From HKCCE3408 sp038530555 (lineage in GTDB: Bacteria; Pseudomonadota; Alphaproteobacteria; Rhodobacterales; Rhodobacteraceae): a stretch of 64,000 nucleotides of DNA. Below the pieces are notes generated by a model. The model was not told the DNA's origin and made no database searches. It saw nothing but the letters and a program-made list of their open reading frames with translations. This document shows, piece by piece, positions 46,978 through 57,756 of this stretch. The position numbers and the translations under genes were made by a program. Position 1 is the stretch's first letter. Each line of letters begins with the position of its first letter. The stretch is taken from the NCBI GenBank assembly GCA_038530555.1, contig JBCBCN010000006.1, positions 1-64,000 on the forward strand, given 5' to 3'.

Positions 46978-47008
46978 CGCGCCTGACCGAGGGGGGCGGT
47001 CAGGCGCG
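46978..47008 (-). terminator. perfect 11-base hairpin after apt
   Basis: CGCGCCTGACC pairs with GGTCAGGCGCG around a nine-base loop, about 105 bases beyond the apt stop. No T-run follows on the minus strand. It probably ends the mtnP–apt transcript. Confidence 0.55.
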
Positions 47009-47112
47009 CGGATACTATTTACCAAATAAGCGCAGCAGCATGTCCCTTAGTGGACGCCCTCACCATCGCCCTTTGTTGGTTAAGAGAGACTTAAATAAAT
47101 CACGGAAATTGC

Positions 47113-47652
47113 TCATTTTCCCGGGAAAGTGGTTAATGCGTGGACAGTCATGCCAAGGCTCTCCAAACGGGCGCGCCCGCCCAAATCCGGCAGGTCGATC
47201 ACAAAGGCCGTGCCGGCGACTTGGGCGCCCAAACGCTCGATCAAACTGATCCCGGCCTCCGCCGTGCCGCCCGTCGCCAGTAGGTCATCGACCAGCAAAA
47301 CACTGTCCCCGGCCTTGAGCGCGTCGTCATGCACCTCCATCGTGGCGGCGCCGTATTCGAGCTCATAGTCTTGGCTGATGGTGGCGCCGGGCAGTTTGCC
47401 CGCTTTGCGGATCGGCACGAAGCCCAGCGACAACTGATGCGCCACAGCGCCGCCCAGGATAAACCCACGCGCCTCAAGGCCTGCCACCACGTCGATCTTT
47501 TGACCGACGAAAGGCGCCAGCAATTGATCAACCGCCAGCCGGAACCCGCGCGGATCAGCAAAGAGCGTCGTCACGTCGCGAAACAGGATCCCTTCATGGG
47601 GAAAATCTGGGATCGTGCGGATGTAATCGGCGATGGAGCTGGTCTTGAGCAT
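47113..47652 (-). CDS. apt: adenine phosphoribosyltransferase
   Basis: A 179-residue enzyme that makes AMP from adenine and PRPP. The PRPP-binding motif VLLVDDLLATGGTA (about residues 122-135), GLEARGFILGG and the early FRDVTTLFADP are all present. The start MLKTSSIADYIR gives the family's usual length. It lies 31 bases downstream of a DUF2927 gene and in line with mtnP, whose reaction releases adenine, so the operon recycles the adenine of methylthioadenosine. Confidence 0.96.
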   Translation of the reverse strand: MLKTSSIADYIRTIPDFPHEGILFRDVTTLFADPRGFRLAVDQLLAPFVGQKIDVVAGLEARGFILGGAVAHQLSLGFVPIRKAGKLPGATISQDYELEYGAATMEVHDDALKAGDSVLLVDDLLATGGTAEAGISLIERLGAQVAGTAFVIDLPDLGGRARLESLGMTVHALTTFPGK

Positions 47653-47683
47653 AGGGCCTCGGCTGGGTGAATGGGCGGTGTGG

Positions 47684-48349
47684 CTAGGGTCGGGGATAGT
47701 GCAAGCGTAGGACTTCGGCGTCTTGATTGCGCAGCCAAACCACCGAATTTCCATTCTCCGAGAAAATCGATCCGGCATAGGCCTCGGACGCGATGTCGGT
47801 GGGCAGGCCCATGGCTTGGACGAGCTCTTCCAGCACGACCGAGGCGATCTCGCGCCGGGCGATGTCGCGACTGATGGCGATGGCGGCGGCCAGGATGTCC
47901 TGCCCGCGCGAGCGGATCACAACGCGGCCCAGGGCGATGCTAGAGCCGTCGATCTGCCTGTTGCCGGTGCCCGCGATCTCACCGCCCTCGGCCACATCGA
48001 GCAGGTAGAGCGGCACGTCCACCTCGCCGCCGAAGGCCCGCACCAGGTTAAGATGCGCGCCCGTCGCGTTCACCTCCTCGATGGCGGCATCCAGCGCTCG
48101 GTCAATCGCCTCGATCTTGTAGGCCGGAAAGCCCGGATCGATGCGCGCGATCCCCACCCTGAGGTTGAGCCGCCGCGGCGTGGGCCAGCGCACCAGGGGC
48201 TTTTGACACTCCCCATCGGGCGGCGATGCGGCGCAGGCCACGAGGCGATAGAACTCCGCGTCTTCTAGCGGACCGTCGACCTCGATGAACTCCTGCGCCA
48301 AGGCAGGCGCGGGGAGGAATGCGGCGAGGAGGGCACGGCGCGTGATCAT
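47684..48349 (-). CDS. exported DUF2927 protein
   Basis: A 221-residue protein with an N-terminal signal peptide (MITRRALLAAFLPAPALA). The body matches DUF2927 of Rhodobacterales: VRWPTPRRLNLRVG, ARREIASVVLEELVQAMGLP and the C-terminal SENGNSVVWLRNQDAEVLRL. The segment VVLEELVQ resembles the degenerate zinc site of metallopeptidases, but the HExxH His is absent. It sits between mtnP and apt; a link with adenine salvage is not obvious. Confidence 0.8.
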   Translation of the reverse strand: MITRRALLAAFLPAPALAQEFIEVDGPLEDAEFYRLVACAASPPDGECQKPLVRWPTPRRLNLRVGIARIDPGFPAYKIEAIDRALDAAIEEVNATGAHLNLVRAFGGEVDVPLYLLDVAEGGEIAGTGNRQIDGSSIALGRVVIRSRGQDILAAAIAISRDIARREIASVVLEELVQAMGLPTDIASEAYAGSIFSENGNSVVWLRNQDAEVLRLHYPRP

Positions 48350-48436
48350 AGCCAAAAGTCTAGGGGGCGTGCGTCGCGGTGCAAGTGGGCCAGACAGATG
48401 GTCCGGACCCCGTGGCCCGGGCGACACCTTGGCGGC

Positions 48437-49309
48437 TCACAACACGCGGCCCGCAACCACCTTGAGCTTTTCGACGAAGCTCGGATCGCGGCGTTCGGGC
48501 GCGGTCATAATCGCATGCTCGAGCGCGCGGTCACAGCCATAGGGGCAAGCCTCTCCGGTGTCTGGCCCCAGGGCCTCGGGCAGGGCCCCGACCACCGCGC
48601 GGGCCTTTTCGGTATTGCCAGTGAGTGTGGCGATGATCTGAGTGATATCCACCTCACCGTGCTGGGGATGCCAGCTGTCATAATCCGTCACCATGGCGAG
48701 GCTGGCATAGCAGATCTCGGCCTCCCGGGCGAGTTTCGCTTCGGGCATATTGGTCATGCCGATCACGTCGCAGCCCCAGCTTTCGCGGTACATTCGGCTT
48801 TCAGCGAGGCTGGAGAATTGCGGGCCTTCCATGGCCAGATAGGTGCCTTTGCCATGCAGGCGGACCCCCGCGTTTGAGCACGCCTTTCTGACCGCTTCGC
48901 CGAGGCGAGGGCAGGTCGGGTAGGCCATTGAAACATGGGCCACACAGCCCTCCCCGAAGAAGCTTTTCTCGCGGGCGAAGGTGCGGTCGATAAACTGATC
49001 GACGAGGACAAAATCGCCCGGTGCCATTTCGTCACGGAAGGAGCCGCAGGCCGAGATCGAGACGAGATCGGTCACGCCGATTGACTTCAGCGCGGCGATA
49101 TTGGCGCGGTAGGGCACCGAGGTCGGGCTGTGGACATGGCCGCGACCGTGACGGGGCAGGAAGGCCATCTCAGCTCCCGCGAGCGTGCCGGTCAGGATCG
49201 CATCAGAGGGCCTGCCCCAGGCCGTTTCAACGCTTTGCCACTTGGCCCCTTCCAGCCCCGCGATCTCATAGAGACCCGATCCGCCGATCACCCCGATTTT
49301 GCGCGCCAT
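48437..49309 (-). CDS. mtnP: S-methyl-5'-thioadenosine phosphorylase
   Basis: A 290-residue member of the PNP/MTAP family. Signatures are GVIGGSGLYEIAG at the N-terminus, the phosphate-binding RHGRGHVHSPTSVPYRANI region, the purine-site stretch MEGPQFSSLAESRMYR and MTNMPEAKLAREAEICYASL. It splits methylthioadenosine, the by-product of polyamine and homoserine-lactone synthesis, into methylthioribose-1-phosphate and adenine. It is first in a row with DUF2927 and apt (gaps 87 and 31 bases). Confidence 0.94.
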   Translation of the reverse strand: MARKIGVIGGSGLYEIAGLEGAKWQSVETAWGRPSDAILTGTLAGAEMAFLPRHGRGHVHSPTSVPYRANIAALKSIGVTDLVSISACGSFRDEMAPGDFVLVDQFIDRTFAREKSFFGEGCVAHVSMAYPTCPRLGEAVRKACSNAGVRLHGKGTYLAMEGPQFSSLAESRMYRESWGCDVIGMTNMPEAKLAREAEICYASLAMVTDYDSWHPQHGEVDITQIIATLTGNTEKARAVVGALPEALGPDTGEACPYGCDRALEHAIMTAPERRDPSFVEKLKVVAGRVL

Positions 49310-49928
49310 TTGCTCAGCCCCCCGTCAAGTCTGCATGTTGTCAAATCTGCATGTTCGACCGGTGCCGGTCACGTTGTTTGCGAGAGCCTAGTGGCAAACA
49401 GGTCAGGACCGCAATGAAGGGTGAGAAAGCTTCCTGAATTCAGCGCCTTGCGCTGTGATTACCGCCGATAGTCGCGCGCCGCTATTTGGGCGCAAGAGGC
49501 GCTATGGCGAAGTGCGTAGGGCGGGCATTCGCGCCGATACCTGGCCTTTGAAATGCTTTCGTCTCGCAACTTTTGTTTATGTATGGTATCTGTAAACGAC
49601 GATCCGGCGTGGCGGAGGGCCGCGCGCTGGAACTTTGATGCCACTGCGTGAAAGCCGCGCCCTATCGGATCAGCGCCAATCGCGGCTTTTCGGGACCAAT
49701 ATCAGACCTTTGGTCGCGTAGTGGCATCGGTGGACATGGCGCGCGCCGGCCCGCACGCGTCCCAGTTGAAACCGTTTCTTCTTGGCAATCGGAAGCCGTA
49801 GCCTCTCCAAAGGCCACGGGCCTTCAGGCTCACGCCAGACGCCCACCTCACGCTGCCTTACCAGCGGCGCCTCACGCGTGCCGCCTCCATCGCGCGCCCC
49901 TATTCACGTTCCCCTACTCTCCGGGCCC
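49310..49928. other. intergenic, nothing identified
   Basis: About 620 bases upstream of mtnP. It should hold the mtnP promoter. Frames here have no recognisable content. At its right edge is a 15-base tandem duplication (49,911-49,940). Confidence 0.4.
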
Positions 49929-49940
49929 CTACTCTCCGGG
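49911..49940. repeat. 15-base tandem duplication over a stop codon
   Basis: CCCCTACTCTCCGGG occurs twice in direct succession (49,911-49,925 and 49,926-49,940). The stop codon of the flavin reductase gene lies in the second copy. Confidence 0.85.
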
Positions 49941-50534
49941 GCGTTTGAGCGAAAACACTTCGCGGATGGTGGCGTAGTCGCGATAGCCCAAACGCGCGAG
50001 CGGCGCATAGCCGGTAATGTCGAAGCGTCCGTCGACGATGTGGTCGTCGTCGAGATGGATGCCCACCACCTCTCCTAGCACCAGAAAGTTGCCATTTCCT
50101 TGCAGCTCGAGGATCTGCGTCATCCGGCATTCCAGCGCGGCGGGGGAAGCTTTGACGCGAGAGCAGGGAATTGTCTTGCATTCTGAACGCTCTAAGCCCG
50201 CAAGATCGAACTCATCGCGCTCCTTCGGCCAGGGCCCCGCGCTGGCATTCATTGCGTCGCGCAGGGCGTGGCTGACCACATTGACGCAAAAGACGCCCGT
50301 GTCGCGGATATTGGCCACGCTGTCCTTGGTGTCGCCCCGGTCCTCCTTTTGCCCAGTGGAGGCGAACATGACCTGGGGCGGGACATAGGCGACGGCGTTG
50401 AAAAACGAGTAGGGCGCGAGGTTTTCCGAGCCGTCCGCGCCGCGCGTCGAGATCCAGCCGATGGGGCGCGGCGTGACGATGGCGTTGAACGGATTGTGGG
50501 GCAGATCGTGGCCGTTGCTGGGCTCATAAAACAT
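49929..50534 (-). CDS. flavin reductase-like protein
   Basis: A 201-residue protein of the flavin reductase-like, FMN-binding split-barrel family (IVTPRPIGWISTRGADGSEN, LAPYSFFNAVAYVPPQVMFA, KDSVANIRDTGVFCVNVVS, VLGEVVGIHLDDD). Members reduce or bind FMN. The physiological partner cannot be deduced, as the gene is alone and divergent from the acetyltransferase gene. Confidence 0.88.
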   Translation of the reverse strand: MFYEPSNGHDLPHNPFNAIVTPRPIGWISTRGADGSENLAPYSFFNAVAYVPPQVMFASTGQKEDRGDTKDSVANIRDTGVFCVNVVSHALRDAMNASAGPWPKERDEFDLAGLERSECKTIPCSRVKASPAALECRMTQILELQGNGNFLVLGEVVGIHLDDDHIVDGRFDITGYAPLARLGYRDYATIREVFSLKRPGE

Positions 50535-50618
50535 GTCTCAAGCCTCCGAGATCGCGGATGATTTGCGCCCGAGGATAACGCCGTGCTAGGCCGGGAGCCA
50601 GTCGCGACAGGCCGCAGA

Positions 50619-51098
50619 ATGCACGAATTTTCTCAAGAAAAACCAGAGGATTATTGGGAGGTCGAAGCGCTCTTCGATCTGTGTTTCGCGCCTGGGCGCG
50701 AGGCGCTGTCGAGCTACCGGCTGCGCGATGGCGTGGCGCCTGTGGCCGAGCTTTGCCAAGTGGCGCGGGACGCGGGCGGTGTGCTGGCCGGAGCGGTGCG
50801 GTTTTGGCCGGTTTTGGTCGGAAAATCTGAGGCTTTGCTGCTCGGTCCAATCGCTGTGCACCCGACGCGGCAGGGCGAAGGCCTGGCCGGATCGCTGATC
50901 GCCGGGAGCGTGGCGCGGGCGTGGGATTTGGGCTGGTCCCGGGTGCTTTTGGTGGGGGATTTGCCGTTCTACCAGCGCTATGGGTTCGAGCGTCTGACGG
51001 GTGTCGAGATGCCGCCGCCGACCAACCCCGAGCGCGTTCTGGGCCTGGGCGATTGGGCCGCGTTAACCGGTCCCGTGACCGCCTGGGAGGGCCGGTAG
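50619..51098 (+). CDS. GNAT-family N-acetyltransferase
   Basis: A 159-residue acetyltransferase. The acetyl-CoA-binding motif (LLLGPIAVHPTRQGEGLAGS followed by LIAGSV) and the C-terminal VGDLPFYQRYGFERL are typical of the YhbS-like subgroup. The substrate is unknown. The start MHEFSQEKPED was chosen for its match to the family; an upstream Met adds 12 atypical residues. Its TAG lies in the first unit of an 11-base tandem repeat. Confidence 0.85.
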   Translation: MHEFSQEKPEDYWEVEALFDLCFAPGREALSSYRLRDGVAPVAELCQVARDAGGVLAGAVRFWPVLVGKSEALLLGPIAVHPTRQGEGLAGSLIAGSVARAWDLGWSRVLLVGDLPFYQRYGFERLTGVEMPPPTNPERVLGLGDWAALTGPVTAWEGR

Positions 51099-51137
51099 AA
51101 TCGGGGTAGAATTGGGGTAGAACCAGGGTAGAATCCG
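51094..51137 (+). repeat. four tandem 11-base repeats
   Basis: GGTAGAATCGG, GGTAGAATTGG, GGTAGAACCAG and GGTAGAATCCG follow one another exactly, then GGTACC. The first unit contains the acetyltransferase stop codon. Confidence 0.9.
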
Positions 51138-51222
51138 GGTACCTCCGCGCGGGCCGCGCGTTTCAGTGCAATTTTAACCAATTTGGAGCAATCTGCCGGG
51201 CTCTCACGCTCAGGAGGCGCCG

Positions 51223-51672
51223 ATGGCCGACCGCAAGAAGACGACCCGAAAGACCGCGGGGACCCGAAAGACCTCGGGTCAGAAGGCTATTCCGAAAACA
51301 GTGACCGAGAATATGACGGCCAAAGAGGTCGAATATTTCGACTATATGCAGGACGCGATGCAGCGGTTCGAATGGGACCTGCACAGCCTGATCTACCACA
51401 ACCACCGGATCCCCCATGAATGGACCGAGATCGCGAAACGGCGCGAGACCGGCCGGGTGAAGATCGGTTTTAGCTGCGATGCGGATGTGGCCAAGTGGTT
51501 CCGGTCGTTCGGGCCGGGCTATCAGCGGCGGATGAACGACGTGCTGCGCGCGTTCATGCAGGCGAAGCTGTCGGGGCTTTTGAACGGGGAGGACACGCAC
51601 GAGGCGTTCCGCCCGGCGCGGCGGCCTGGGTTTGGGGATTTTGCGGCGGAGTGGAAGGGGAGGGGGCGGTGA
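51223..51672 (+). CDS. BrnA-like antitoxin-family protein
   Basis: A 149-residue protein. After a basic, Thr/Lys-rich N-terminus, IPHEWTEIAKRRET leads to the ribbon-helix-helix-like BrnA signature (VKIGFSCDADVAKWFRSFG and YQRRMNDVLRAFMQAKL). BrnA proteins are antitoxins that repress their own operon, but here no BrnT toxin gene is beside it, so it may be a free-standing regulator. AGGAGGCG precedes the ATG. Confidence 0.75.
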   Translation: MADRKKTTRKTAGTRKTSGQKAIPKTVTENMTAKEVEYFDYMQDAMQRFEWDLHSLIYHNHRIPHEWTEIAKRRETGRVKIGFSCDADVAKWFRSFGPGYQRRMNDVLRAFMQAKLSGLLNGEDTHEAFRPARRPGFGDFAAEWKGRGR

Positions 51673-51722
51673 GGGGGATGATGTGAGAACTTTCCGTCTT
51701 ACTTGGAGAGACGCGCAATAGT

Positions 51723-51745
51723 GAGAGGGGCAGAATGCCCCTCTC
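51723..51745 (-). terminator. hairpin after a small gene
   Basis: GAGAGGGGCA pairs perfectly with TGCCCCTCTC around a three-base loop, just beyond the stop of the 57-residue gene at 51,752. No long T-run is present on either side. Confidence 0.6.
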
Positions 51746-51751
51746 GCCGGT

Positions 51752-51925
51752 TCATTTCTCGCGGCGTACACCTTTGAATTTAGTCTTCGAAGATGTTTTC
51801 TGATCCATAAAACGACCAGTATCGCTGTCTCGCTTCACCCAATTTCCGTTCGGTGCTTGAAACTGCGATCTGTTACGAACGGCGCCGTTTCGTTTGCCGT
51901 CACCTTTGGGAGGATTTGTGGCCAT
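51752..51925 (-). CDS. small conserved protein (57 residues)
   Basis: The minus strand from ATG at 51,925 reads MATNPPKGDGKRNGAVRN, then SQFQAPNGNWVKRDSDTGRF and MDQK, ending KGVRREK. This matches a small family of basic bacterial proteins with the signature NRSQFxxPxGxWxKRDxxTGRFMDQK that I recall but that has no assigned function. It ends just before a perfect hairpin and starts 11 bases after the stop of the next gene, so the two are probably one operon. Confidence 0.75.
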   Translation of the reverse strand: MATNPPKGDGKRNGAVRNRSQFQAPNGNWVKRDSDTGRFMDQKTSSKTKFKGVRREK

Positions 51926-51935
51926 GGTCGTTTTC

Positions 51936-52142
51936 CTATTGCGTGTGGCAAACGCGTGAGCAGTAGAAGCACCCGTTCACCTGTCTATAGTATTTCCTCG
52001 CCGCTCGAACTCCGCCATGGCAGCTACTATAGCTCCCAAGGAAAACGAGGTTTTCTGGGTTTGGGAAAAACGGGCAACCAGGTGTGTGAACTTCGTGGTC
52101 GCCATTCCGCTGAACGTTCTTGTTTACGTAGTAATTGGGCAT
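51936..52142 (-). CDS. small conserved Cys/His-rich protein
   Basis: A 68-residue protein with GGAGG five bases before the ATG. The pattern NKNVQRNGDHEVHTPGCPFF, then LGSYSSCHGGVRAARKYY and GCFYCSRVCHTQ is a widely conserved small family. The spaced His and Cys residues (HEVHxxGC, CxYCxRxCH) suggest a zinc site. Function is unknown. It is followed in the same direction by the 57-residue gene. Confidence 0.8.
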   Translation of the reverse strand: MPNYYVNKNVQRNGDHEVHTPGCPFFPNPENLVFLGSYSSCHGGVRAARKYYRQVNGCFYCSRVCHTQ

Positions 52143-52852
52143 AAGCGCCTCCTTTCAAAAAAAGGACGGCCTGTGTTGACTTGCCTGCTGCGTAGATGTG
52201 ATCTCGCAGTGCGCTTCAGCGTTCCGCTTAGGCCGTCCACGGCTTTGCGGACCGGGAGCAAGGCGCCGCCTGGGGACCATCCATGGCGGCGCCAGTCCTC
52301 TCCGGCGTCGATTCAAGTAATGCTTGTGTATGGGAACAAGTCAAGCCCGACGCAGCATTTAGCGACGGGCGCAACTATTTGTACTTTCTATTAATAAATC
52401 ACCCAGATGCAGCGTCTGTCAACACTTTATCCCCAGGTTTTTCCCCAGCTTATCCACAGAACATTTGAGAAACTCTTTCTCCAAACTGGCAAGTCAGACG
52501 GCGAACAATGATCCGTTGATGGTCATTCGCAACTTGAGCTATCGCGGAATCAAGCCGCAGGCGCCGCGCATCGTCGGGCCTGCCCCGGGCCCGGCGATTT
52601 GGGGACGCTAGGTGCTTCGATCAGAGCTTTTGCGGATTTGGCCGAGATAAAGCCCGCAGACCTGGCGTTGGGATCGCCGAGCCCAGGCCCGACGATGCGC
52701 GGCGGTCGAACCTTGTGCGCGACCCGTAGCGTTGGAGTGGCACTGGAAGCAGACCGGAGCCTTAGCGCTACCTATGGACGGGCTTGGGAGAGCGCCGTTA
52801 TCTGGTGAATGTCTTCGAGAGCTTTGCCGACATACGCCTTCAGGCCACAACC
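52143..52852. other. intergenic with a DnaA-box-like cluster
   Basis: About 700 bases between the small two-gene unit and the carB 3' end. No credible gene is seen. The middle is AT-rich (52,381-52,400) next to three DnaA-box-like nonamers described separately. Confidence 0.45.
52427..52458 (+). promoter_or_regulatory. three DnaA-box-like nonamers
   Basis: TTATCCCCA (52,427), TTTTCCCCA (52,439) and the exact consensus TTATCCACA (52,450) lie in the same orientation, 12 and 11 bases apart, about one helical turn each. An AT-rich tract (TTTCTATTAATAAATC) lies 30 bases to the left. This may be a DnaA-binding locus; dnaA itself is not in the window. Confidence 0.45.
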
Positions 52853-56167
<3,315 letters not shown>

Positions 56168-56309
56168 CAGGGCCCCCCAAGGACACGGAGATAGGTGTTG
56201 GCAAATTGGCGGTGTTATAGGGATGCCGATACCGGGCGCAAGGGCCCGGGCGCGGTGCGGCCTGGAAAAGCTGTGGAGAGAGCGCGGATGCGCGTGAAGT
56301 CGCGCCCCA

Positions 56310-56793
56310 GGGCTCCGCCCGCGCGCCATCCAGGGCTCCGCCCGTTCGCTAACCGGGGCTCCGCCCGCGCGCCTTTCGGGGCTCCGCCCGTCGTGGCCTC
56401 AAACGCCGTGCGTTTGCCAGCAAAAGCTGGACCAGCTCCCCCTTGGCTTTGCCCGTGGCTACCGGGGCTCCGCCCGTTCGCCAACCGGGGCTCCGCCCGT
56501 CGTGGCCTCAAACGCCGTGCGTTTGCCAGCTAAAGCTGGACCGACCACGACCCTCAAATGCGGTGCATTTGCCAGCAAAAGCTGGACCAGCTCCCCCTGG
56601 GCTCCGCCCGTCTGCCCGGGGCTCCGCCCGTCGTGGCCTCAAACGCGGTGCGTTTGCCAGCTAAAGCTGGGCCGGCCACGACCCTCAAACGCGATGCGTT
56701 TGCCAGCTTCGCTGGACCGGCCACCCACTGGGCTCCGCCCGTCGTGGTCTCAAATGCGCTGCATTTGCCAGCTAAAGCTGGGCCGACCACGAC
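56310..56793. repeat. array of structured repeats with covarying helices
   Basis: Nine copies of GGGCTCCGCCC alternate with six copies of a two-hairpin element: CAAACGC-NNN-GCGTTTG, then CCAGC-loop-GCTGG. In three complete 53-base units (56,499-56,551; 56,630-56,682; 56,741-56,793) an outer helix GTCGTGGCC/GGCCACGAC closes a three-way junction. Stem 1 changes from AAACGC/GCGTTT to AAATGC/GCATTT on both sides, and the outer stem from GCC/GGC to GTC/GAC on both sides. The paired changes mean the fold is, or was, under selection or copied in palindromic form. It lies between divergent genes. Confidence 0.85.
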
Positions 56794-56970
56794 CCCACTT
56801 CACGTTTCCCCAAATACTCCCGCCGGAGGCTCCCCCGGGCGCGGCTTGGACCGAACGGCCACACGTCTCAGCAACCGCTGATTGAACCCCGAATGCCCTC
56901 CGCACGACCCACACAGACTATGGGTCTCGCCCGGGCATCCCGCTGGGGCGAATTGATAAGGGGCTTTTTA

Positions 56971-57705
56971 ATGACACATCCACTATCCCGCCGACGTCCG
57001 GCGGTCTCTCTCGCTTTGGCCGCTGGCCTGAGCCTTCTGTCTGGGCTGGCGGTCCAGGCGGCGCCGGTTCCGGCACAACTCTACACGATCGATTTCGAGG
57101 CCCAGCAAGCGGGCACCTATGGCGATGTCTATAATACATCGCTGATCGATCTGACCGGCGGTGGTGTCGGGCTTTATGCCGGCTACCAGGCCGAAATCGC
57201 TGCGAACGGCTCCAACCAGGAGCTTGTGCAGAACCTGAACAATCCCAGCGTGCCGCTTATGCAGCTGTGCTATTTCTGTTCGAGCCAGGCGGGCTCGGAC
57301 ACAATCGGCGGCTTTGCCTTTGCCGGGCTGGATTGGCGGGCGCTCAGCGATCTCGCTCCTTCGCAAGTCAGCGTGTCGGGGCGGCATTACCAGACCGGAC
57401 AGTGGATCACTGACACGTTCGTGGCCAACAGCGCGGTCTATTCCAGCTTTGACGCGGTGAACCTGGAGGATGTGATCGTCGATGAGCTTTGGATCGCGCT
57501 CAATGTCCCGAGCGCGGCGCCCAATGCGCGTCTGGCGCCGCAACCGACGCCGACCTTCTTTGGTCTGGGGGCGTTGGACAATCTGCGTATCCAGGATTGG
57601 AACGTGCATCCGGTGACGGCACCCGTGCCGCTACCGGCAGGGGCTTGGCTGATGCTGAGCGGATTGGCCGCCCTGGGCTTGGCGCGGCGTAGGCGCCCAG
57701 CCTAG
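56971..57705 (+). CDS. VPLPA-CTERM exported protein
   Basis: A 244-residue exported protein starting MTHPLSRRRPAV behind AAGGGG, with a signal peptide to about residue 37 (LSGLAVQAAP). The end is a classic sorting tail: VPLPAGAWLMLSGLAALG then ARRRR, i.e. motif, membrane helix and basic end. VPLPA-CTERM proteins are processed by a dedicated exosortase (XrtD type) and are found on the surface. The body has two Cys (LCYFCSSQ) and no known domain. The exosortase is not in this window. Confidence 0.85.
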   Translation: MTHPLSRRRPAVSLALAAGLSLLSGLAVQAAPVPAQLYTIDFEAQQAGTYGDVYNTSLIDLTGGGVGLYAGYQAEIAANGSNQELVQNLNNPSVPLMQLCYFCSSQAGSDTIGGFAFAGLDWRALSDLAPSQVSVSGRHYQTGQWITDTFVANSAVYSSFDAVNLEDVIVDELWIALNVPSAAPNARLAPQPTPTFFGLGALDNLRIQDWNVHPVTAPVPLPAGAWLMLSGLAALGLARRRRPA

Positions 57706-57756
57706 AGACGGCGCCTAGAATTGGCGGCCGGGGCGAGCGTCAGGCTTGCCCCGGCT

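Noticed and set aside
49648..49977. A 109-codon plus-strand frame upstream of mtnP
   Set aside because: Arg/Pro/Ser-rich translation with no motif, overlapping the end of the flavin reductase gene on the other strand.
56310..56793. CRISPR array
   Set aside because: Repeats are themselves palindromic and of two alternating kinds, there are no unique spacers of constant length, and no cas genes lie in the window.
56195..56885. Frames through the repeat array upstream of carB
   Set aside because: The translations only repeat the palindromic units (for example VRLPAKAGP); the array is better explained as structured non-coding repeats.
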